From contig OZ255631.1 of assembly GCA_965276835.1 (NCBI GenBank), forward strand, positions 1,116,001 through 1,180,000: 64,000 bases of DNA. The letters are read 5' to 3'. A model generated the notes under the pieces. The model was not told where the DNA came from. It did no database searches and worked only from the letters and a program-made list of their open reading frames with translations. The translations under genes were made by a program, and so were the position numbers. The stretch is from BOG-932 sp965276835 (GTDB lineage: Bacteria > Pseudomonadota > Alphaproteobacteria > BOG-932 > Roseiterribacteraceae). Each line of letters begins with the position of its first letter. Position 1 is the first letter of the stretch. This document shows positions 34,138 to 42,784 of the stretch, piece after piece.

Positions 34138-34695
34138 ATGGACCGCGCCCCTCACCGCTTTCATTCTTCAATACCGCAATCGCACGCTCGCACCTGCGAC
34201 AAGTTCGGCTGCGCGGGTGAAGGGCTGTATCGCGCGCCCAAATCCAACCGCCAGCTGAACGACTATCATTGGTTCTGCCTGGATCACGTCCGGGAATACA
34301 ACAAATCGTGGAATTTCTGCGCCGGGATGTCGGAGAAAGAGATCGAGGCGATGGTTCGCCGCGACACGACGTGGGAACGCGACACGCGCCCGATGAGCGC
34401 CTGGATCGCGCACGAACAGCGCCTGCATGCCGCCGCCGCGGATTTCGCCGGCTATACCCACCACACCGATTCGTCCGCCCGGCCGAAACCGCGTGAACCC
34501 GATACCCCGGAGGCGGCTGCTTTGCGCCTGCTCGGCTTGACCCCGCCGGTGGATTATGCGGCGATACGGACCCGCTATATCGAGCTGGTGAAGATCAATC
34601 ACCCGGACGCCAATGGCGGGGACAAAGAGGCGGAAGAACGCCTGAAGGCCATCAATCAGGCCCTCATGGTTTTGAAGGCCGCCTATTTGACGTAA
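34138..34695 (+). CDS. J-domain protein (DnaJ-like)
   Basis: The 185-residue protein has a Cys-containing N-terminal half (CDKFGCAGEGLYRAP ... WFCLDHVREYN) and a C-terminal J domain (EAAALRLLGLTPPVDYAAIRTRYIELVKINHPDANGGDKEAEERLKAIN) with the HPD motif that stimulates DnaK. I chose the ATG at 34138 (MDRAPHRFHSS); the earlier frame is not protein-like. It precedes cobS by 56 bases and is probably in the same unit. Confidence 0.88.
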   Translation: MDRAPHRFHSSIPQSHARTCDKFGCAGEGLYRAPKSNRQLNDYHWFCLDHVREYNKSWNFCAGMSEKEIEAMVRRDTTWERDTRPMSAWIAHEQRLHAAAADFAGYTHHTDSSARPKPREPDTPEAAALRLLGLTPPVDYAAIRTRYIELVKINHPDANGGDKEAEERLKAINQALMVLKAAYLT

Positions 34696-34751
34696 AGCCA
34701 AATGGCGTAAGACAGTGAAGCAAATAACGAAAACGCATCTCGGAGTTTTTC

Positions 34752-35741
34752 ATGGATCCCTCGACCGGCACGGTCGGCCTGACGGCGACACCCGACATCA
34801 CGCTTTCTGTACGGCAGACTTTCGGCATCGACAGCGACATGCATGTCCCGGCCTATAGCAGCACCAACGATCATGTCCCGGACGTCGATGACGCGTATGT
34901 ATTCGACCGCGACACCACGATGGCGATCCTGGCGGGCTTCGCCTACAACCGCCGCGTCATGATCCAGGGTTATCACGGCACCGGTAAGTCGACCCATATC
35001 GAGCAGGTCGCGGCGCGGCTGAACTGGCCGTGTATCCGCATCAATTTGGACAGCCATATCAGCCGTATCGACCTGATCGGCAAGGACGCGATCGTGCTGC
35101 GCGACGGGCTGCAGGTGACGGAATATCGCGAGGGTCTGCTGCCTTGGGCCTTGCAGCATGCCTGCGCCGTGGTGTTCGACGAATATGACGCCGGCCGGCC
35201 CGACGTGATGTTCGTGATCCAGCGCGTGCTGGAGGTCGAGGGCAAGCTGACGCTTCTGGACCAGAACCGCGTTATCCGCCCCCACCCGGCCTTCCGCCTG
35301 TTCTCCACCGCCAACACGGTGGGGCTGGGCGACACGACCGGCCTCTATCACGGCACGCAACAGATCAACCAGGGCCAGATGGACCGCTGGAACATTGTCG
35401 CGACGCTGAATTACCTGCCGCACGCGGCGGAGGTTGAGATCGTGACCGCCAAGCTGCGCCTGACCGGCAAGGAAGACCGCGAACTGGTCAGCGCCATGGT
35501 CCGTCTGGCCGACCTGACACGCCAGGGCTTCATGGCGGGCGATATCTCCACCGTCATGTCGCCGCGCACCGTGATCACCTGGGCCGAAAACCGGTCGATC
35601 TTCAACGACCTGGCCTTCGCCTTCCGCGTCACGTTCCTCAACAAATGCGACGAGCTGGAGCGGCCGATCATCGCCGAATATTACCAGCGCTGCTTCGGCA
35701 CCGAATTGCCGGAGACCGGCGTGCGGACGGCGAACGCCTGA
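34752..35741 (+). CDS. cobS: Aerobic cobaltochelatase subunit CobS
   Basis: The 329-residue AAA+ ATPase of the CobNST complex inserts Co2+ into hydrogenobyrinate a,c-diamide. Walker A is GYHGTGKST (residues 73-81) and Walker B is VVFDEYDAG; the MoxR-like features PHPAFRLFSTANTVG and QMDRWNIV follow. It is followed 12 bases later by cobT. CobN and the rest of the pathway are not in this window. Confidence 0.96.
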   Translation: MDPSTGTVGLTATPDITLSVRQTFGIDSDMHVPAYSSTNDHVPDVDDAYVFDRDTTMAILAGFAYNRRVMIQGYHGTGKSTHIEQVAARLNWPCIRINLDSHISRIDLIGKDAIVLRDGLQVTEYREGLLPWALQHACAVVFDEYDAGRPDVMFVIQRVLEVEGKLTLLDQNRVIRPHPAFRLFSTANTVGLGDTTGLYHGTQQINQGQMDRWNIVATLNYLPHAAEVEIVTAKLRLTGKEDRELVSAMVRLADLTRQGFMAGDISTVMSPRTVITWAENRSIFNDLAFAFRVTFLNKCDELERPIIAEYYQRCFGTELPETGVRTANA

Positions 35742-35753
35742 TCGTCCGCACAG

Positions 35754-37598
35754 ATGAGCGCTGAGAACGAAGCACCGGTCGAGGTCTTCAAGCGGGCGAC
35801 CACGGCGGCGATCCGCGCCATGTCGGCGCAGGACGAGGTCGAGGTCACTTTCTCGAACGACGCGCCGTCGGTATCGGGTAAGCGGGTCCGCATCCCCGCT
35901 CCGGCGCGCGATATGAATCCGTACGACGCCGCGGTTGCGCGCGGCTCGGCGGACGCGGCGGCCCTGCGCCTCAGGCACCACGATGCCGGTATCCACGCCA
36001 GCCGGATACCGACTTCGACGGCCGCCCGCGCCGCGTTCGAGGCTCTGGAAACAGCGCGTGTCGAGGCCATCGGCGCGTCGGAAATGGCGGGCGTCGCCGC
36101 CAATCTGGGCGCGGCGATCGACGACCGCTCCCGCCGCCTGGGCCATGACCGGGTCACGACGCGCGACGACGCGATGCTGCCGGAGGCGCTGAAGCTGCTG
36201 GCGCGCGAGGCGATCACCGGGCAATCCCCGCCCCCTTCGTCCAAGGCGATGGTCGACGCCTGGCGGCCCTATGTCGCCGACCACATGCCGTCGCATTTCC
36301 ACAGCCTGGAAGGCCTGCTCTACGACCAGGACGAATATGCCCGCGAGACTCGCCGGCTGCTGTCCCAGCTCGCGCTCGATGTCGGGCCTGAAATCGAAGA
36401 CCAGCAGGGCGACGACAGCGACAGCCAGCAGGACGACCAGGACCAGGATGAGGAATCGGACTCCGACGATCAGGGCGGCCAGACCGAACAGCAGGCCGGC
36501 GAGATGCGCCCGACCATGGGCGACGGCGAAAGCGACGACGCGGCCGAGATCGAAGTGTCGATGAGCGAATCGACCGACGGCGGCGATGGCGACGACGACC
36601 AGGAATCCGACGCGACCCCGCGCCCTGCCTTGCCGTCCAACGCCACCGACAAGAATATCTACAAGGCCTTCACCACCCAGTTTGACGAAATCGTCGGCGC
36701 CGACCAGCTGGCCGATCCGGAAGAACTGTCGCGCCTGCGCAAGCTGCTGGACCAGCAATTGTCGCAACTGCACGGCGTCGTCGCGCGCCTGGCCAACCGC
36801 TTGCAGCGCCGCCTGCTGGCCAAGCAGACGCGGTCCTGGGATTTCGACCTGGAGGAAGGCATCCTCGACAGCGCCAGGCTGGCGCGCGTGGTGGTCAACC
36901 CCGTCCTGCCCTTGTCGTTCAAGCAGGAAAAGGAAACCGATTTCCGCGACACGATCGTCAGCCTCCTGATCGACAATTCCGGCTCGATGCGCGGCCGGCC
37001 GATCACCATCGCGGCGTTATCGGCCGACGTTTTGGCGCATACGCTGGAACGCTGCGGCGTGAAGGTGGAAATATTAGGCTTCACCACTCGCGCCTGGAAG
37101 GGCGGCCAGTCGCGCGAACGCTGGATCGCCGCCGGCAAGCCCGCCAGCCCCGGGCGCCTCAACGACCTGCGCCACATCGTCTATAAAAGCGCCGACGCAC
37201 CGTGGCGCCGGGCGCGGAAGAATCTGGGCCTGATGCTGCGCGAGGGCCTGCTGAAGGAGAATATCGACGGCGAGGCCCTGCAATGGGCCGCCAATCGCCT
37301 GATGGGCAGGCCCGAACAGCGCCGTATCCTGATGGTGATCTCAGACGGCGCGCCGGTCGACGATTCCACCCTGTCGATCAACAGCGGCAATTATCTGGAA
37401 CAGCACCTGCGCGAGGTGATCAAGGGCATCGAAAATAGCGGCGCCATCGAACTGATCGCCATCGGCATCGGCCACGACGTGACCCGCTATTATCGCCGCG
37501 CCGTGACGCTGGTGGATGCGGAGCAGCTCGGCGGCACGATGCTGGGTAAGCTGTCGGAACTTTTCGAGGCGGAAAGCGGACGGAGAAGAGCCGCTTAA
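35754..37598 (+). CDS. cobT: Aerobic cobaltochelatase subunit CobT (VWA)
   Basis: The 614-residue partner of CobS has an N-terminal domain, a very acidic linker rich in Asp, Glu and Gln (about 218-300), and a C-terminal von Willebrand A domain. The MIDAS motif DNSGSMRG starts at residue 407, and VISDGAPVDDSTLS is further on. It forms the ring complex with CobS that drives CobN. Confidence 0.96.
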   Translation: MSAENEAPVEVFKRATTAAIRAMSAQDEVEVTFSNDAPSVSGKRVRIPAPARDMNPYDAAVARGSADAAALRLRHHDAGIHASRIPTSTAARAAFEALETARVEAIGASEMAGVAANLGAAIDDRSRRLGHDRVTTRDDAMLPEALKLLAREAITGQSPPPSSKAMVDAWRPYVADHMPSHFHSLEGLLYDQDEYARETRRLLSQLALDVGPEIEDQQGDDSDSQQDDQDQDEESDSDDQGGQTEQQAGEMRPTMGDGESDDAAEIEVSMSESTDGGDGDDDQESDATPRPALPSNATDKNIYKAFTTQFDEIVGADQLADPEELSRLRKLLDQQLSQLHGVVARLANRLQRRLLAKQTRSWDFDLEEGILDSARLARVVVNPVLPLSFKQEKETDFRDTIVSLLIDNSGSMRGRPITIAALSADVLAHTLERCGVKVEILGFTTRAWKGGQSRERWIAAGKPASPGRLNDLRHIVYKSADAPWRRARKNLGLMLREGLLKENIDGEALQWAANRLMGRPEQRRILMVISDGAPVDDSTLSINSGNYLEQHLREVIKGIENSGAIELIAIGIGHDVTRYYRRAVTLVDAEQLGGTMLGKLSELFEAESGRRRAA

Positions 37599-37662
37599 CC
37601 CGGAAAGCACAGCGCGTTCCGCCGGAGATGCGATCCAAATCGAGGATCGTCCCGCAAATATT

Positions 37663-38541
37663 TCAGATTAGCTGATTAAGCACTCGGATCGGCTCCGCCT
37701 CTTTAACACGATGGGCAGCATCGTCTATATCACGAATGTATATGGTATTGGCTGTTCCAGTCATTTGCGAAGAGCATAGACGGCGGAGCCATGGATCATA
37801 TGAATAGCTTTTAAACCCGAACTTTCTAATTGTGGCGTCGGAATTCTTATCATCGTAGCCATATCGACTGCCAAGGCCGTTAAGTTCGACAATAATCGCC
37901 CTTAACTCTGGATCGGACATAAGCCTTTCTGCTCCCTTTAACACACTTCCTTCAAATCCCTCGACGTCTATCTTTAGTAACCTTGGCGTTCTTTCACGAA
38001 AAATATCGTCGAGACGGCGAATCGATATTTCTAAACCCTCACCGAAATTTACAATGTGGTTGCAGCATTCTTCGTCGATACTAATATATGTTCTCTCGTC
38101 TTTTTCGCCTGCACCGACTTCTTGAACATCGACAAGGTGCCCAAGGTTATTCAACGCTATATTCCGCTTCAAGCCTTGTATTGTTATAGGAACAGGCTCC
38201 AGCGCTATGACATGAGATTGCCGGACACCTGCGGCAATTACTGAATAGAGGCCGATGTTTGCCCCCACATCACCGAACAAATCGCCCTGTCTTAGGAAAT
38301 GAGCGGCGAAACTCATATCTTCAAATTCAAGAAGACCTACATAGACATTGCCCCTCACGCCCCGATGCTCGATGCCTATGGCGATGCAAGTTTCATCGAC
38401 GAACGGAGCAATCATCGGCATGCGGCCAAGCCGGCTTGCAATTTGCCATCGTGCCCATCGCTGATAGGCGTCGACAGGATGCCGGGAAGTCAGCGCATGT
38501 CGCGTCAGCATTCGGTGGGTGTTTCGGACGGCGTGGAACAC
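37663..38541 (-). CDS. FkbM-family methyltransferase
   Basis: The 292-residue protein has the SAM site GDLFGDVGANIGLYSVIAAG, then VIALEPVPITIQGLKRNIALNN and LLKIDVEGFEGSVLKGAERL, the FkbM signature. Such enzymes O-methylate sugars of glycans or lipids. Its DNA is visibly richer in A and T than that of cobT, and it is divergent from a polysaccharide flippase, so it probably belongs to an acquired glycan-modification locus. Confidence 0.9.
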   Translation of the reverse strand: MFHAVRNTHRMLTRHALTSRHPVDAYQRWARWQIASRLGRMPMIAPFVDETCIAIGIEHRGVRGNVYVGLLEFEDMSFAAHFLRQGDLFGDVGANIGLYSVIAAGVRQSHVIALEPVPITIQGLKRNIALNNLGHLVDVQEVGAGEKDERTYISIDEECCNHIVNFGEGLEISIRRLDDIFRERTPRLLKIDVEGFEGSVLKGAERLMSDPELRAIIVELNGLGSRYGYDDKNSDATIRKFGFKSYSYDPWLRRLCSSQMTGTANTIYIRDIDDAAHRVKEAEPIRVLNQLI

Positions 38542-38796
38542 TGTCTCCCCCTAATTCAATCAGATCGGGCAGCGGCTTGCTTTTACGAACGGATCAATAT
38601 ACTTTATTTAACCAAGATAGTGATATTCCTTGTTCAAAAAAGAATAGTCAATCTTTCCTTTATAGATAATTATGGCTACCCCATATGACTATATTAGGTC
38701 CCGAAATAACAATCCGATTAGAGAACTAGATAATATAGAATTTGCATTACCTAGCGATTAATAATCGATATTTTAGAGAAAATTTCGGAGTCTGTT
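38542..38796. other. AT-rich gap between FkbM and flippase genes
   Basis: This 255-base stretch is strongly AT-rich, unlike the rest of the window, and holds no convincing gene. It is the divergent promoter region of the two surface-glycan genes. The composition suggests DNA of foreign origin. Confidence 0.5.
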
Positions 38797-38886
38797 TTGA
38801 GTGAACTGGATTCCGATACCAATACGCTCCAGCTAATTGGCGAGGAATCCGTCAATCACTTATCGGTGATCGATGCCGGGCGGTAA
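38797..38886 (+). CDS. Possible 29-aa leader ORF before the flippase
   Basis: A TTG behind TTCGGAG opens a 29-residue frame (SELDSDTNTLQLIGEESVNH) whose stop lies 14 bases inside the flippase gene. The overlap would allow translational coupling. The length is too short for firm support, and it may be chance. Confidence 0.2.
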   Translation: MSELDSDTNTLQLIGEESVNHLSVIDAGR

Positions 38887-40192
38887 TTCCCGCGGACTAA
38901 TCGGCGGTGTGTCGTCAGGTTTGCTACTCCGGTTAGCGGGTGGCGTACTGAATTTCCTGGCCGTCCCCATTGCGCTGCAAACGTTGGGGCAGGAACGCTA
39001 TGCTGCCTTTGCCGCGTTGTTCGGGCTTGCCGGATGGCTGACGGTCGGAAATTCGGGTTTGGCGAACGCCACGGCGGTGGACGTAGCCGAGATCAAGGAC
39101 CCTGCCGAGCGGCGCGAATTTTTCTGGCGTTCCGCAATCTCGACATTTCTCGCGGTCGGTCTCGTCTCTCTGGTGGTCTTCGTACCGTTCATCCGAATTT
39201 CCACCCGCTTAAGCGGGAGCGGATCGGCTGACTTGCATCATGAGCTTATACAGGCCGCGTACTATTGCTTCGCAGTTTTCATGACATGCGCGGTCGGTCA
39301 GACCTTCGAGGGGTTCTATGTCGGTACCCTGAGAATTCAATATGTTAACTGGTGCCGGCTCGTAGGCCAGATAGCTGGGATCGGCGCGGTGATCTGCTTG
39401 CCGCCGCTATTCCACAATATGTTGGCGATTTGCATCGCGACCACGCTGGGCACAACCTCCGCCGCGATTTGGTTTACTATAAAAGCGATATCGGAGGTAC
39501 CGCCGGTAGCTCCCCTGAGATACAGCTTCAGGGAAAGCTGGCCGTTATTCCGACAAGGCCTGGGCTTCCTTGCCAGCTCGTTAAGTACGCTTTTCTACGG
39601 CGGTGCGTTCCTGCCGCTTTTCGCAGTCACATTCGGTGGAAGCCAGCTTGCGACGGCGGCGGTCATGTCGCGCATGCTGACAATGTATTTCAGTGTGATC
39701 GCCGCGCTCCTGATCCCGTTCGCGCCGGCACTGCGGAACGCGCTTGCCCATGATGAGCAAGCATGGGTGCGAACGGCGATGTTCCGCTCCGGCGCGTTCA
39801 TGGCGGGCGCGGGAATAAGCGGCGCGATCGGAATCGCTATGTTTGGCGAAACCTTGATTCGGCTTTGGACTGGAACAAGCCTGCCATCGTTGTCCGACTG
39901 GCTTGTGCCGATGGCCGCATTGCTGCTCGCCGTCAGCTGGAGCTACTTTTGGATTTACGCCAGTTTCGCAACCCTGGGGTCCTTGCCGGCCGCACTGGTC
40001 GCGGGGGCTGAGGTCATTCTGGTTTCGGCCCAATACCTGCTGTTCGGCAAGAATTTAACGGCGTCCTCGAGTCTTTTCATCATGGCCGCTACGATGATGC
40101 TTTTGTCCGGATCCGTCCTGCCGGTTTTGGTCCTGAAGGAATTGAAGACCCGTTTTCGGGCTACGTCGACAGCCGCTCCGGAGATGAGCTGA
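38873..40192 (+). CDS. Polysaccharide flippase (Wzx/MATE-like)
   Basis: The 439-residue integral membrane protein has about twelve helices and opens SSGLLLRLAGGVLNFLAVPIALQTLGQERYAAFAALFGLAGWLTVGNSGLANA, the opening pattern of PST/Wzx oligosaccharide exporters. It would flip a polyprenyl-linked oligosaccharide across the inner membrane. No polymerase or glycosyltransferases stand next to it, so this is either an orphan flippase or part of a dispersed locus. Confidence 0.85.
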   Translation: MPGGNSRGLIGGVSSGLLLRLAGGVLNFLAVPIALQTLGQERYAAFAALFGLAGWLTVGNSGLANATAVDVAEIKDPAERREFFWRSAISTFLAVGLVSLVVFVPFIRISTRLSGSGSADLHHELIQAAYYCFAVFMTCAVGQTFEGFYVGTLRIQYVNWCRLVGQIAGIGAVICLPPLFHNMLAICIATTLGTTSAAIWFTIKAISEVPPVAPLRYSFRESWPLFRQGLGFLASSLSTLFYGGAFLPLFAVTFGGSQLATAAVMSRMLTMYFSVIAALLIPFAPALRNALAHDEQAWVRTAMFRSGAFMAGAGISGAIGIAMFGETLIRLWTGTSLPSLSDWLVPMAALLLAVSWSYFWIYASFATLGSLPAALVAGAEVILVSAQYLLFGKNLTASSSLFIMAATMMLLSGSVLPVLVLKELKTRFRATSTAAPEMS

Positions 40193-40208
40193 TTTCGGTT
40201 TCCCGGGA

Positions 40209-40358
40209 TCATCGGGGCGGCGTTTGCGTGACGTTCGTCGCTGCAGGTCTGTCGAACCTGATATCGACGATGAATGATTGGGAACGGACCCATTGCGCCG
40301 GATAGATGATCTGCATCCCGGGCAACCAGCCGATACCAGCGGCCACGCGCAGCGTCAT
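40209..40358 (-). CDS. Small hypothetical protein (49 aa)
   Basis: The ATG-to-TGA frame gives MTLRVAAGIGWLPGMQIIYP and AQWVRSQSFIVDIRFDRPAA, a plausible small protein lying 14 bases downstream of the zinc-ribbon gene on the same strand. It is not recognised, and a chance frame cannot be excluded. Confidence 0.35.
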   Translation of the reverse strand: MTLRVAAGIGWLPGMQIIYPAQWVRSQSFIVDIRFDRPAATNVTQTPPR

Positions 40359-40372
40359 TAGCCGGCTCGCCG

Positions 40373-40576
40373 TTATATTTTGAGTTTTTCAAACCCGGGC
40401 CTGAGCCCTTCGATCCTCGCCGCGATTTCCTGGGCGACCTTGTTGTCGTGCACGACCTCCGTCCCGCAATGCTCGCAGATGAAGACAATCTGAAGCTCGC
40501 CTTGAAGTTGCCTGGGCGTGACATGATGGATGTGTCCGCATGTCGGGCAGGAAATATCTCCCCCATAGTCTCGCAT
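40373..40576 (-). CDS. Small zinc-ribbon protein
   Basis: The 67-residue protein has CPTCGHIHHVTP and FICEHCGTEVVHDN, two CxxC knuckles for one zinc ion, followed by a helical tail. It resembles other short cytoplasmic zinc-ribbon proteins. The function is unknown. Confidence 0.7.
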   Translation of the reverse strand: MRDYGGDISCPTCGHIHHVTPRQLQGELQIVFICEHCGTEVVHDNKVAQEIAARIEGLRPGFEKLKI

Positions 40577-40742
40577 TGGTCCGGTCCTTCGGTATCAGGC
40601 ATTGCTGCCTAACGGTAAGCCATCGACTCAGCGCGCGTCCCGATCGGTTTCAACGAACACAAAATTGTCCGACGATTAACGCAGCTTTTACACAGGGCCA
40701 TGCGAGACCGCGACGATCGAGGCCAATTCCTATCGTGAACCC

Positions 40743-41948
40743 TCAATCGTCGATCGCCTGATAGACCAGGTTGATGAAATCCGCCTCCATCGGCGTGGTC
40801 GCGCTGCCGACCAGGATTTGCGGCATCATCAGCATGACCATGTCTTCGGCGGGGTCGTTGGACCAAGCCGTGCTGAAGGCGCCGCCCCAGCCATAACGGC
40901 TAAGCGAGCCGAGCGTGCCCTGCGCGGCCAGATTGTCGGTGACGGCGAGGCCCAGGCCGAATCCCCGTGCGCTCCACATGTCCCAGCCGAAGAACGGCAT
41001 CCTGCGCTGTTCCGGCGTCAGGCAGTTGGCGGTCATCAGCTCGACGGTCTTGCGCGACAGGATGCGCTCGCCGCCGGCCTTGCCGTTGTTCAGCAGCATA
41101 CGGCCGAAGCTCAGATAATCGTCGGCGGTCCCGACCAGCCCGCCGGCGCCTGAAGGCACGCTGGGTGGTGTCGCCCACCGGCTGGCTTTCGGATGGTCGA
41201 ACAATACGCGCTGCCCGTTCGCCGGATTGACGGCGTGGGCGACGGGAAAGCGGTCCATCTTCTCGGGCGGTACCCAGAAGGCGGTGTCCTTCATGCCCAG
41301 CGGCTCGAACAGGCGCGTTTGCAGGAAAACCTCAAGCTTCATGCCGGCTGCGCGGGCGACGACGAAGCCCAGCACGTCAGTCGTGTAGCCGTAAAGCATC
41401 TGGCTGCCCGGTTCGAACACCAGCGGCAGGGCGCCGAGGGTTTTGAGCCATTCGTCCGGGTGCGCGCCTTGCAGCAGGAAGCCGGTCGGCAGGTTGAGCC
41501 CCGCCGAAGCGTCATTGAGCGGCCCTTGCGCCGTAAAGCGGCTCAGAATGCCCGCGCGGTGGGTCAGCAGGTCGTGGACGGTGACGGAGCGCGAGGCCGG
41601 GGTGGTGTCGTCGAGCGATCCAACGGGGTCGCGCAACACACGCGGATTGGCGAATTCCGGCAGGAAGCGCTCGATCGGGTCGTTCAGGTGAAGTTTCCCC
41701 TCCTCCAGTAGCATCATCGCCGCCACGCTGACGATCGGTTTGGTCATCGAGGCCAGACGGAAGATCGTGTCGCGCCGCATGGGCGCCTGTTTTTCTTCGT
41801 CCTGGAAGCCCAGCACGTCGGCATGTGCGATGACGCCGTGCCGATAAAGCAGCGTGACGACGCCGGTGATCTCGCCCCGATCGACCCAGACCTGCATGCC
41901 CGCTGTCAGGCGTGCGAGGCGCGCCTTGGAAAATCCGCCGTCACTCAT
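40743..41948 (-). CDS. Class C beta-lactamase-fold serine hydrolase/esterase
   Basis: The 401-residue protein has the SxxK motif in RLASMTKPIVSVAAMMLLEEG, the Tyr motif in MLYGYTTDVLGFVVARAAG and a C-terminal GWGGAFSTAW in place of KTG. These mark EstB-like esterases and related hydrolases rather than true beta-lactamases. No signal peptide is seen, so it is likely cytoplasmic. The substrate is unknown. Confidence 0.9.
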   Translation of the reverse strand: MSDGGFSKARLARLTAGMQVWVDRGEITGVVTLLYRHGVIAHADVLGFQDEEKQAPMRRDTIFRLASMTKPIVSVAAMMLLEEGKLHLNDPIERFLPEFANPRVLRDPVGSLDDTTPASRSVTVHDLLTHRAGILSRFTAQGPLNDASAGLNLPTGFLLQGAHPDEWLKTLGALPLVFEPGSQMLYGYTTDVLGFVVARAAGMKLEVFLQTRLFEPLGMKDTAFWVPPEKMDRFPVAHAVNPANGQRVLFDHPKASRWATPPSVPSGAGGLVGTADDYLSFGRMLLNNGKAGGERILSRKTVELMTANCLTPEQRRMPFFGWDMWSARGFGLGLAVTDNLAAQGTLGSLSRYGWGGAFSTAWSNDPAEDMVMLMMPQILVGSATTPMEADFINLVYQAIDD

Positions 41949-41997
41949 GCGTGGTCCTCCCCCGCGAGATTTTTCCCGATCTTACATCGCCACCGTA

Positions 41998-42024
41998 GGG
42001 CGGAATAGCGCAGCGTATTCCGCC
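41998..42024. repeat. REP-like hairpin GGGCGGAATA...TATTCCGCC
   Basis: GGCGGAATA and TATTCCGCC are inverted arms around GCGCAGCG. This kind of short palindrome recurs in intergenic DNA of many proteobacteria. It lies 50 bases upstream of the serine-hydrolase start. Confidence 0.6.
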
Positions 42025-42039
42025 AAACCGGGACGCCAA

Positions 42040-42235
42040 ATTAAGGATTTAACGCGGAGGTCGCGCTGAGTCCGCAGATAAGTATCGGTTTCACTGTGTC
42101 CTCGGCGAAACCTCAGCGTTAAAGGATTTTTTGAGTTTCACCACAGAGACACAGAGGAAAAGCAGAGAAGGCAAATATGATCGTTTTCTCTGTGCCTCCT
42201 TCGAATCCTCTGAGTAAGGATTTTTCTTGGCGCGT
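42040..42235. repeat. CACAGAG-type repeat cluster in the 41949-42784 gap
   Basis: The 836-base gap before hisS holds no convincing gene. This part carries CCACAGAGACACAGAGG followed by AGCAGAGAAGG and, inverted, TTTTCTCTGTGCCTCC, with flanking AAGGATTTAACGC and CGTTAAAGGATTTT copies. It looks like a mosaic of a dispersed intergenic repeat. The remaining DNA from 42236 to 42600 shows nothing definite. Confidence 0.5.
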
Positions 42236-42606
42236 TTAGCGGTTCTGGATCGCGAGCGGCGCGCGTGAGGGGCGAAATCGTCGGCTCGCAGTCGACGATG
42301 TCGCCATGCGCGGCTGGCAGAATACTTTGCGCTATTTCGCCTTACAAATACGAACGCTCTCCCGCCGGATTCGACGCCGGAATCGCCGTTAAACGTCCAC
42401 CAAATGGGTAAAACCGGTGCGTCAACTGCACTGGAATGCCGGAAGACTCACTGCGAAAACGCGAACGTTAAGAAGCGAATCGGCCTGCCGCACGCGATAA
42501 TTCGCGCGAACCCTTTACCGTCGCCAAGGTAGCTAAGATACTGAAGTTGCTATCTATATTGAGCGTCCCTCAGTTGCCGGGATCACCCCGGTTTCCCCGA
42601 TTTCTC

Positions 42607-42631
42607 TTGACAAAATGTTCCTTTTGTGTTC
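42607..42631 (+). promoter_or_regulatory. TTGACA box overlapping a LexA-type GTTC-N7-GTTC motif
   Basis: TTGACA at 42607-42612 resembles a -35 element. GTTC at 42617-42620 and 42628-42631, separated by 7 bases, match the alphaproteobacterial LexA consensus. A clear -10 is not seen. It lies 154 bases before hisS, so it may influence hisS or be fortuitous. Confidence 0.35.
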
Positions 42632-42784
42632 TCGTGCTCCACGCAGAGAAATTCGCACTAAAGGAAAAACATTGTTGTCGGCGAACCCATTGTTTTCACG
42701 GGGCGCGAGGTTGTTGCCGCGCCACCAAACGCCGTTCCCCCACCCACCTAGCCTCCCTGCCCGGTTTTGCGGTAAACCCGCGCC

